Below, piece after piece: positions 1-8,241 of a DNA stretch of 8,241 nucleotides. The stretch's first letter is position 1. Each line of letters opens with the position of its first letter. The stretch comes from Oscillospiraceae bacterium (GTDB lineage Bacteria > Bacillota > Clostridia > Oscillospirales > Ruminococcaceae), in NCBI GenBank assembly GCA_003508605.1, contig DNUB01000077.1, forward strand, positions 1 to 8,241, read 5' to 3'. The position numbers and the translations under genes were made by a program. The notes below the pieces were generated by a model that made no database searches, was not told the origin of the DNA, and was given only the letters and a program-made list of their open reading frames with translations.

Positions 1-32
1 TTCATAAATTCGGGGCACTGCCCCTCATTGAA
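1..32. repeat. Palindromic intergenic repeat, left copy
   Basis: These 32 bases are the reverse complement of 8179-8210 with a single mismatch (G14 here against A8197). The core is a perfect short palindrome: GGGGCA at 12-17, C at 18, TGCCCC at 19-24. As RNA it would fold as GGGGC, a 3-base loop and GCCCC. The outer bases TTCA (1-4) and TGAA (29-32) also pair. No protein is encoded. It looks like a small dispersed palindromic repeat (REP/MITE class) rather than a classic terminator, because no T-run follows the stem. It lies 14 bases before the mutL Shine-Dalgarno sequence, so it could be in the mutL leader or mark the end of an upstream gene outside the window. Confidence 0.75.
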
Positions 33-46
33 GCAAGCTTCTCCTG

Positions 47-52
47 AAAGGA
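47..52 (+). promoter_or_regulatory. Ribosome binding site of mutL
   Basis: AAAGGA lies 9 bases before the ATG at 62 and fixes that start. The 9-mer GAAAGGACA (46-54) recurs before the beta-galactosidase gene at 3986-3994, at the same 16-base distance to its ATG. No sigma-A promoter is visible in the 61 bases before mutL, so its promoter probably lies upstream of the window or the gene is co-transcribed with an upstream gene. Confidence 0.75.
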
Positions 53-61
53 CATACTTAT

Positions 62-2053
62 ATGATCAAACTGCTTGATAAAAGCGTTTACGAGCTTATT
101 GCCGCCGGAGAGGTTATTGAAAAGCCCTCGTCTGTAATAAAGGAATTGGTGGAAAATGCCATTGATGCAGGAGCGGCAAGAATAACCGTAGAGATAAAAA
201 ACGGCGGTATTACATATATGAGGGTTACCGACGACGGCTGCGGAATGGCTTTTGAGGAGGTGCCCGTTGCCTTTTTGCGCCATGCAACAAGCAAGCTGTC
301 TGCTGCCGAGGAGCTGGACAATATTTCCACATTGGGCTTCAGGGGAGAGGCTTTAGCGTCAGTGGCAGCCGTATCAAAAACGGAGGTTTTGACCAAAAGG
401 CAGAACGACCCTCTCGGCACGTCTTATCATATAGAGGGAGGAGAGGAGACTCTTCATGAGCAGACGGGCTGTCCCGACGGGACAACCATTATAATGCGGG
501 ATTTGTTTTTTAACACTCCTGCAAGACTGAAATTTTTAAAAAAAGATTCCACTGAAGGAAACTATGTTCAGTCCGTGGTGGATAAGCTGGCATTAAGCTA
601 TCCCGATATAGCGTTTTCTTTTATCCGTGACGGAAAAACCGTACTTGTTACTTCGGGGGACGGAAAACTTTTTTCCGCCGTACATTCGGTATTCGGAAAG
701 CAGTTTTCGGCCGCACTTTCACAGGTGGACTACGAACAAAACCATATAAAGGTGAGCGGATACATCACTACTCCTTACGCCTGTCGGGGAAACAGGCAAA
801 TGCAGTATTTTTTCGTAAACGGACGATGGGTTCATAACACTACTTGTACGGCAGCCCTGGAGGAGGGGTATAAAAACAGCATTATGGTCGGGAAATTCCC
901 TGCATGTATTCTTAAAATAAGTATGCCCCCCTCGGATGTAGACGTTAATGTAAGTCCTTCCAAGACCGAGGTTAGATTTGCTAACGAAAAAGCAGTATTT
1001 GAAACAGTTTACTTAGCGGTAAAAAACGGCATACTTAATGGCGAAAACAAAAAGGAAATCAATATCGGCGGCAGAACCGCCGGTGGCGACGAGACTTTTG
1101 ATACAAAAACCAATCCGCAGATAGGCGGCGTTTATGGAAGCTCCTTTGCTTCCGCTCATACGAGCCCGTATAATAATGAGCATAAGGAGAAAAAGGAGAC
1201 CCCGCTGAATATCGGCGAAAATGCGCTGGGCAAGGACGGGGATAACACCGTAAAAAAGCCGAGAACCGAAGAAAAATCGTTTGCCGGACGTATGGGCAGC
1301 TATAAAGCCGTTTACAAGCCCCTTCCTCCCAAAAATATATTTATACAGGAGGTTATTGCCGGGGAACGTGAAGAAACGGAAACCTCCGAATATAAATTTA
1401 TTGATCAAAGCAGCTTTATCAAGGCAAGCTCGGATGATGAAAAAAAACTGCAAACCGCCGACCCTGTTGTTGACGAGAAGTATAAGCCTGAGATAAGATA
1501 TATCGGCGAGCTTTTTAAAACCTATATAATCTGCGAATGCGGCGACAAGGTCATTTTGATCGACAAGCATGCCGCACATGAAAGACTGCGCTTTGAACAG
1601 CTTAAAAAGGAAATAAGATCCTCCTCCCAGCTATTGACCGAAGGATTGAAGGTAACGCTGTCTATGGAAGAAATGACGGCTTTATCCGATAATATTGATT
1701 ATTTGGAAAGTTTGGGAATAGAGCTGTCCTTTAATTCCGACACAGAGGCGGAAATATTGGGATTTCCTGCCGTAATTACCGACAAGGCCCCCGAGGAGCT
1801 GCTTTTAAGGATTGCGGAGATCCTTATTAACGGCGGCGACGATATTGAGGGAGAGCTTTTTGACGGTATTTTGCACAGCTTTGCCTGCAAGGGAGCAATA
1901 AAAGCTAATGAACCTACCTCAGATATGGAGCTGGAGCAGCTTGCCAAAAGGGTGTGGGAGGATACTGCGATTCGCTACTGTCCTCACGGCAGACCTATTA
2001 TTACCACCTTGTCCAAATATAATATTGAAAGGAACTTTGGTCGTATTCAGTGA
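62..2053 (+). CDS. mutL: DNA mismatch repair endonuclease MutL
   Basis: MutL links mismatch recognition by MutS to strand removal; in bacteria without MutH its C-terminal domain nicks the DNA. The 663-residue protein has both halves. The N-terminal GHKL ATPase shows E28 and N32 in ELVENAIDAG, the DDGCGM motif (57-62) and GFRGEAL (92-98). A poorly conserved, charged linker covers about 330-470. The C-terminal dimerisation/endonuclease domain has DKHAAHERLRFE (501-512), matching the metal-binding DQHA-x2-E-x4-E signature with K502 in place of Gln, then ACKGAIKA (608-615) and CPHGRP (640-645). The start fits the family beginning and has a good ribosome site. The stop overlaps the miaA start by four bases (GTGA), so the two are probably translationally coupled. 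An upstream mutS is expected from Firmicute gene order but lies outside the window. Confidence 0.97.
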   Translation: MIKLLDKSVYELIAAGEVIEKPSSVIKELVENAIDAGAARITVEIKNGGITYMRVTDDGCGMAFEEVPVAFLRHATSKLSAAEELDNISTLGFRGEALASVAAVSKTEVLTKRQNDPLGTSYHIEGGEETLHEQTGCPDGTTIIMRDLFFNTPARLKFLKKDSTEGNYVQSVVDKLALSYPDIAFSFIRDGKTVLVTSGDGKLFSAVHSVFGKQFSAALSQVDYEQNHIKVSGYITTPYACRGNRQMQYFFVNGRWVHNTTCTAALEEGYKNSIMVGKFPACILKISMPPSDVDVNVSPSKTEVRFANEKAVFETVYLAVKNGILNGENKKEINIGGRTAGGDETFDTKTNPQIGGVYGSSFASAHTSPYNNEHKEKKETPLNIGENALGKDGDNTVKKPRTEEKSFAGRMGSYKAVYKPLPPKNIFIQEVIAGEREETETSEYKFIDQSSFIKASSDDEKKLQTADPVVDEKYKPEIRYIGELFKTYIICECGDKVILIDKHAAHERLRFEQLKKEIRSSSQLLTEGLKVTLSMEEMTALSDNIDYLESLGIELSFNSDTEAEILGFPAVITDKAPEELLLRIAEILINGGDDIEGELFDGILHSFACKGAIKANEPTSDMELEQLAKRVWEDTAIRYCPHGRPIITTLSKYNIERNFGRIQ

Positions 2054-3018
2054 GCAATTCCGAAATTGATTTGAATAAAAAAATATTTATTCCTGTTATA
2101 TGCGGACCTACAGCCTCCGGAAAAACCGATTTAGGTGTAAGGCTTGCATTAAGATGCGGCGGTGAAATAGTTTCTGCGGATTCGATGCAGATTTACAAGG
2201 GTATGGATATAGCTTCCGCAAAGCCCTCCAAAGAGGAAATGCAGGGGGTAGCTCATCATCTGATGAGCTTTTTGCCCGCAACTCAGGCTTTTTCCGTGGC
2301 GGATTATGTGGAATTGGCTCACAGCGCGATAAAGGATATACGTAACAGAGGAAGACTGCCGATAGTTGTTGGAGGAACGGGGCTATATATTTCCTCCTTA
2401 ATAAACAATATAAAATTTGACGATACGGGCTGCGATTATGAATTTCGTGAAGAGATGCGAAAGCTTGCGCTTGAAAAGGGAAATGACGTTTTATGGGAGA
2501 AGCTGAGACAGGTTGATCAAAAAGCTGCGGAAAAGCTGCACCCCAACAACCTGAATCGCATTATAAGAGCGTTGGAGGTATACAAGATCAGCGGAAGCAC
2601 CATTACGGAGGCTCAGGAAAAAAGCCGCTTAAGCGAAAGTCCCTACAGCCCTTGTTTTATTATGCCCGATTATCCCAGACAAGCGTTATATCAGAGGATA
2701 GATAAAAGGGTGGATATAATGCTTGAAAGAGGATTGTTGGAGGAGGCAAGGGAATTTTTTACTCATAAGGATTATGTTACGGCGGCTCAGGCAATAGGCT
2801 ATAAGGAGCTAAAACCGTTTTTGGACGGTGAAAAGGAGCTTCTTGAGTGCGTGGACAGGCTTAAGCAGGTTACACGGAATTATGCCAAAAGACAGCTTAC
2901 ATGGTTTAACAAGGAAAAAAGGCTTAACCGTTTGGATATGGAAAAAGGATTGGACGAGAAGGCTTTTGAAAAAATTGTTAATTGCATAAAGGAAGAAAAC
3001 CCCATAACCCTTGTTTGA
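2050..3018 (+). CDS. miaA: tRNA dimethylallyltransferase MiaA
   Basis: MiaA transfers a dimethylallyl group from DMAPP to N6 of A37 in tRNAs that read codons starting with U. The 322-residue product has the P-loop GPTASGKT (19-26) and the DSMQIYKGMD segment (44-53), with D44 as the conserved aspartate. It also has GGTGLYI (108-114) with T110, a central tRNA-contacting insertion, AIGYKEL near 250, and the closing signature RNYAKRQLTWF. The start is GTG at 2050, inside the mutL stop (GTGA). The nearest Shine-Dalgarno-like run, AAAGGAA at 2028-2034, is 15 bases away, which is long, so initiation probably depends on ribosomes finishing mutL. A TTG at 2071 is a weaker alternative. In many Firmicutes hfq follows miaA; here a minus-strand AraC gene follows. 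Confidence 0.96.
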   Translation: MSNSEIDLNKKIFIPVICGPTASGKTDLGVRLALRCGGEIVSADSMQIYKGMDIASAKPSKEEMQGVAHHLMSFLPATQAFSVADYVELAHSAIKDIRNRGRLPIVVGGTGLYISSLINNIKFDDTGCDYEFREEMRKLALEKGNDVLWEKLRQVDQKAAEKLHPNNLNRIIRALEVYKISGSTITEAQEKSRLSESPYSPCFIMPDYPRQALYQRIDKRVDIMLERGLLEEAREFFTHKDYVTAAQAIGYKELKPFLDGEKELLECVDRLKQVTRNYAKRQLTWFNKEKRLNRLDMEKGLDEKAFEKIVNCIKEENPITLV

Positions 3019-3062
3019 GCAAAATCGGGTTTTATAGGCTTCCGTTAGAATAAGATTCCATA

Positions 3063-3869
3063 CTAAATCCTTTTGAACTCCTGCGGAGTCATTCCCTCAT
3101 ATCTCCTGAACATTTTGCAGAAATAGCTTGACGAGCAGAAGCCGGTTGCCAAAGCAATCTCTTCTGTGTTTTTTTTGGAGCTGACCAACAGCTCCTTGGC
3201 AGCCTGTATTCGGCGTTTTGTAATATGCTCGGTTGGTCTCACGCCGAGTGTGGTTCTGAACAGCATACAAAGGTGCTGCTTGGTCACTCCTGAAGCGGCG
3301 CATAGCTGATCCATAGATATGCGGCGGGCATAGTTGAAGTTTATATAGTCGACAGCCCTTGACAAAGCGGGATTTGGAGTGGCAGCGGTGCCTTTTTCGG
3401 ATATAAGACCGTAAAACTCCATTAAAAATTCATAAAGATATCCGGAGGCTCTGTAATTTCCGAAAACGCTGTCCGCTCTTAATGCCTCGTGCATTTTTCT
3501 GAATATATGCTCCAAAGCGTTTATTTCCTTTAAAGCAAAAACTCTGAGTCCGGTAAGTCCCAGATGTTTTAAAATCTCTTCGTGTGCGAAGCCTGAGGGA
3601 ACGACCCAATGTACGTCCCAAATGTCCTCCTCTGGATAATATTCGTGTGGGTGGTCAGAGGGCAAGAAAAAGGCCGTTCGAGGGGGAATCGCTATCCTTT
3701 GTCCGTCCGCAATCAGAGTGCCGCTGCCCTTTGTGCAGTACAATATCTGATTATTTGGAAAACCGCCGGTTCGAACTATATGATTCTGACAATGATGCTG
3801 TCCCATATGTAAAAGATACAGCGGCAGCTCTTTTTCACCGCCGATTATAGGGTAATCGCAGAAAAACAA
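3063..3869 (-). CDS. AraC-family transcriptional regulator
   Basis: Numbering follows the longer reading from the ATG at 3890 (275 residues). An N-terminal cupin-like sensor domain covers about 25-100, with the typical stretch NQILYCTKGSGTL (47-59) and HPHEYYP (80-86). A helical linker follows, then a C-terminal AraC DNA-binding domain with two helix-turn-helix motifs: the first around ISMDQLCAASGVTKQHL (191-207), the second from EEIALATG through SYFCKMFRRYEGMTPQEF (243-272). I prefer the TTG at 3869 (268 residues). It has GGGAGG (3877-3882) 7 bases upstream, whereas the ATG at 3890 has no ribosome site and would lie only about 8 bases from the predicted transcript start. The gene diverges from the GH2-GH5 operon and converges with miaA. 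It is probably a sugar-responsive regulator of that operon; the inducer is unknown. Confidence 0.92.
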   Translation of the reverse strand: MFFCDYPIIGGEKELPLYLLHMGQHHCQNHIVRTGGFPNNQILYCTKGSGTLIADGQRIAIPPRTAFFLPSDHPHEYYPEEDIWDVHWVVPSGFAHEEILKHLGLTGLRVFALKEINALEHIFRKMHEALRADSVFGNYRASGYLYEFLMEFYGLISEKGTAATPNPALSRAVDYINFNYARRISMDQLCAASGVTKQHLCMLFRTTLGVRPTEHITKRRIQAAKELLVSSKKNTEEIALATGFCSSSYFCKMFRRYEGMTPQEFKRI

Positions 3870-3876
3870 AAAAACG

Positions 3877-3882
3877 CCTCCC
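3877..3882 (-). promoter_or_regulatory. Ribosome binding site deciding a TTG start for the AraC gene
   Basis: On the minus strand GGGAGG is followed by a 7-base spacer and TTG at 3869-3867. This site lies inside the reading frame that opens at the ATG at 3890, whose own upstream bases are A/T-rich with no Shine-Dalgarno match. The strength and spacing of the site argue for initiation at TTG. Confidence 0.65.
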
Positions 3883-3904
3883 GTCTTCATATTGTTATAT
3901 AATC

Positions 3905-3933
3905 ATAATATCATTTCTTGACTGCTCTGTCAA
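3905..3933 (-). promoter_or_regulatory. Sigma-A-type promoter of the AraC gene
   Basis: Read on the minus strand: -35 TTGACA (3933-3928), a 17-base spacer, and -10 TATTAT (3910-3905). The -35 box is a perfect consensus and the -10 box differs at one base. Transcription would start near 3898, giving a leader of about 29 bases to the TTG start and about 8 to the ATG at 3890. It overlaps the divergent promoter across 3918-3933. Confidence 0.75.
3918..3933. promoter_or_regulatory. Inverted repeat shared by both divergent -35 boxes (candidate operator)
   Basis: TTGAC (3918-3922) and GTCAA (3929-3933) are perfect inverted arms separated by six bases. Each arm is the first five bases of a -35 box, one per strand. 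The symmetry may simply follow from having two consensus -35 boxes face to face, or it may also be a protein binding site. A bound protein here would block both promoters. Confidence 0.5.
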
Positions 3934-3946
3934 CCGAGATTATAAT
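3918..3946 (+). promoter_or_regulatory. Sigma-A-type promoter of the GH2-GH5 operon
   Basis: The -35 box TTGACT (3918-3923) is followed by a 17-base spacer and a perfect -10 box TATAAT (3941-3946). Transcription would start near 3953, leaving a leader of about 48 bases before the ATG at 4002. This is a near-consensus promoter. If the operon is inducible, control is therefore more likely to come from occlusion or repression than from a weak promoter needing activation. Confidence 0.8.
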
Positions 3947-3983
3947 AGGGTAAGAATCACATAAAAAACCATATAAAGGATAG

Positions 3984-7025
<3,042 letters not shown>

Positions 7026-7027
7026 AA

Positions 7028-8176
7028 ATGTTTAAAAAAATAATATCCGCCGCAGTTCTGACGGCAGTTATGCTGACAATGTCCGCATGCGACAGTGTGC
7101 CGAGCATGACGGCGCAGGAAATAGCAAAGAAAATGGGAGTGGGCATTAACTTAGGCAATACTTTGGAGAGCACCTTTTCCAATAATCGCAGCAAATGGGT
7201 AGCCGTAGTGGGAAGCAACAGACCCTCGGATTACGAAAAATGCTGGGGAGCGGTAGAGACAACTCAGGAAATAATAGACGGTATGAAGTCCGAAGGCTTC
7301 GATACCGTAAGGATACCTGTTTTTTGGGGTAATATGATGGAGGACGACGGCACATATACTTTGAATCCCGATTATGCCGCCAGAGTCAAGGAGGTTGTGG
7401 ATTACTGTCAAAAGGCGGGACTTTATACGGTAATAAATATTCATCATTTTGACGAATTTATTATCCGCCGTCATTCCATTGAAGAGTGTGAGGAAATATT
7501 CACCACTGTCTGGACTCAGATTGCCGACTATTTTAAGAATTATCCTTACACGCTGATGTTTGAGGGTTATAACGAGTACTTGGGAGGGGGCAGACTCAAT
7601 TCAAAATACGAGGTGGAGGATCTCCCTAAGGACGAGGCCTATGAGCTGACAAATACGCTTAATCAGGCATTTGTGGATGCGGTAAGATCTACCGGAGGAA
7701 AAAATTCCGACAGAGTGCTGATAATATCGGGTTACTGGACAAATATCGATCTCACCACCGCTCCCGAATTTATTGTTCCCTCCGATTCAGCCAAGGATAG
7801 GCTGATGGTTTCCGTTCATTATGTTGATAACGCTTTCTTTTGGGCTAAGAGAGTGGGAAGCGACGAGTGGCTTCAGTATATTGACGATCAGATTGAGCTG
7901 CTCTACGACGCCTTTGGCTCACAAAACATACCGGTATTTATGGGTGAAACCTCTTCCATATATCCCAAAGAGAACATTGATGCGGGAGTCGAGGATAAAA
8001 CCTCCTCAAAATATGTGGAAATAGTGCTGAATAAGCTGTTGGAAAATGATATTGTACCGGTATTGTGGGACGTAAACGATAATTTTTATTCACGAACGGA
8101 ATACAGGATAAAGGCGGATGACGACCGTCAGATGATAGCCGATATAACAGGAGAGCTGCATTCCCGGAATAAGTGA
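7028..8176 (+). CDS. Lipoprotein glycoside hydrolase family 5 (endo-beta-glucanase-like)
   Basis: It is a probable endo-acting retaining glycosidase on a beta-linked plant polysaccharide, anchored outside the cell membrane. In the 382 residues, a charged start and hydrophobic stretch (1-20) end at C21 in the lipobox-like TMSAC. The GH5 TIM barrel follows almost at once, about 28-375, with no carbohydrate-binding module, dockerin or long linker. Family landmarks are GINLGNTLE, R95 in VRIPV, H139-H140 in INIHH, predicted acid/base E183 in FEGYNE, H264-Y265 in SVHYVDN, predicted nucleophile E307 in FMGETSS, and W347 in VLWDVND. The usual Pro after the NE pair is Tyr here, so this is not a textbook cellulase; I cannot name the subfamily. 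It starts two bases after the beta-galactosidase stop, so both are surely one transcript. The stop abuts a palindromic repeat. Confidence 0.9.
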   Translation: MFKKIISAAVLTAVMLTMSACDSVPSMTAQEIAKKMGVGINLGNTLESTFSNNRSKWVAVVGSNRPSDYEKCWGAVETTQEIIDGMKSEGFDTVRIPVFWGNMMEDDGTYTLNPDYAARVKEVVDYCQKAGLYTVINIHHFDEFIIRRHSIEECEEIFTTVWTQIADYFKNYPYTLMFEGYNEYLGGGRLNSKYEVEDLPKDEAYELTNTLNQAFVDAVRSTGGKNSDRVLIISGYWTNIDLTTAPEFIVPSDSAKDRLMVSVHYVDNAFFWAKRVGSDEWLQYIDDQIELLYDAFGSQNIPVFMGETSSIYPKENIDAGVEDKTSSKYVEIVLNKLLENDIVPVLWDVNDNFYSRTEYRIKADDDRQMIADITGELHSRNK

Positions 8177-8210
8177 AATTCAATGAGGGGCAGTGCACCG
8201 AATTTATGAA
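8176..8210. repeat. Palindromic intergenic repeat, right copy (inverted relative to 1-32)
   Basis: Positions 8179-8210 match the reverse complement of 1-32 at 31 of 32 bases. Here the palindrome is longer. AAATTC (8176-8181) pairs with GAATTT (8200-8205), and GGGGCA (8187-8192) pairs with TGCACC (8194-8199) except for one mismatch at A8197. A five-base bulge, AATGA, lies between the two left arms. The outer stem begins on the last base of the GH5 stop codon. There is no T-tract, so it is not a textbook terminator, but the transcript could fold here. Confidence 0.75.
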
Positions 8211-8241
8211 AAATCCGGGGCGTAAGCCCCTCAGGGTTTCA
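8207..8241. repeat. Second palindromic element, related to the flanking repeat
   Basis: GGGGC (8217-8221), a GTAA loop (8222-8225) and GCCCC (8226-8230) make a perfect five-pair stem with a GNRA-type loop. AAATCC (8211-8216) can pair with GGGTTT (8234-8239) across a TCA bulge (8231-8233), counting one G-T pair. The outermost TGAAA (8207-8211) and TTTCA (8237-8241) are alternative pairs. The GGGGC/GCCCC core and the one-sided TCA bulge match the layout of the repeat at 1-32. The window ends here, so the element may continue. It may act as an mRNA 3' end hairpin for the GH2-GH5 transcript. Confidence 0.6.

Noticed and set aside
12..24. GGGGC-ACT-GCCCC as an intrinsic terminator or riboswitch expression platform before mutL.
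   Set aside because: No T-tract follows and no aptamer-like structure precedes it within the window; the matching inverted copy at the other end points to a dispersed repeat.
1013..1579. A 188-codon open frame on the minus strand inside mutL.
   Set aside because: It lies antisense to the well-conserved MutL C-terminal region, shows no recognisable motifs and is explained by codon use of mutL.
2996..3033. Possible bidirectional terminator between miaA and the AraC gene: AAAACCC (2996-3002) can pair with GGGTTTT (3027-3033), with T-runs on both strands.
   Set aside because: The stem is only seven pairs with three G-C pairs and a 24-base loop. The location is right for a convergent pair, but the fold is too weak to call.
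3584..3850. Plus-strand open frames opposite the N-terminal half of the AraC gene.
   Set aside because: They are shadows of the regulator gene, which has both sensor and DNA-binding motifs on the minus strand.

Overview
The window reads as chromosomal DNA from an anaerobic, plant-fibre-using Clostridia-type Firmicute, probably near Ruminococcus/Oscillospiraceae. This is an inference. It rests on the mutL-miaA gene pair, the Firmicute style of the MutL, LacZ and AraC sequences, strong AAAGGA/GGGAGG ribosome binding sites, sigma-A-like promoters and moderate GC. Coding density is very high: five genes fill nearly everything, and no gap between genes exceeds about 110 bases.

Layout. (1) Positions 1-32 hold a palindromic repeat just upstream of mutL. 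(2) mutL (62-2053) and miaA (2050-3018) form a housekeeping operon with a 4-base GTGA stop/start overlap. mutL encodes the endonuclease-type mismatch repair protein and miaA the tRNA A37 dimethylallyltransferase. (3) A convergent AraC-family regulator lies on the minus strand (3063 to 3869 or 3890). (4) A 111-base divergent control region carries two face-to-face promoters whose -35 boxes are the two arms of one inverted repeat. (5) A two-gene carbohydrate operon follows: a cytoplasmic GH2 beta-galactosidase (4002-7025) and, two bases later, a GH5-family glycoside hydrolase with a lipoprotein signal (7028-8176). (6) The right end (about 8176-8241) holds two palindromic elements. The first is the reverse complement of the left-end repeat with one mismatch.

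How it works together. The AraC protein is the obvious candidate regulator of the divergent GH2-GH5 operon. The GH5 lipoprotein would cut a beta-glucan-type polysaccharide at the outer face of the membrane. The GH2 enzyme would remove beta-galactose from imported fragments. Xyloglucan or another galactose-decorated glycan is a plausible substrate, but the window shows no transporter and no substrate specificity. The most interesting signals are the interlocked divergent promoters and the inverted palindromic repeats at both ends. I found no defence system, mobile gene, CRISPR array, RNA gene or clearly new multi-gene system.
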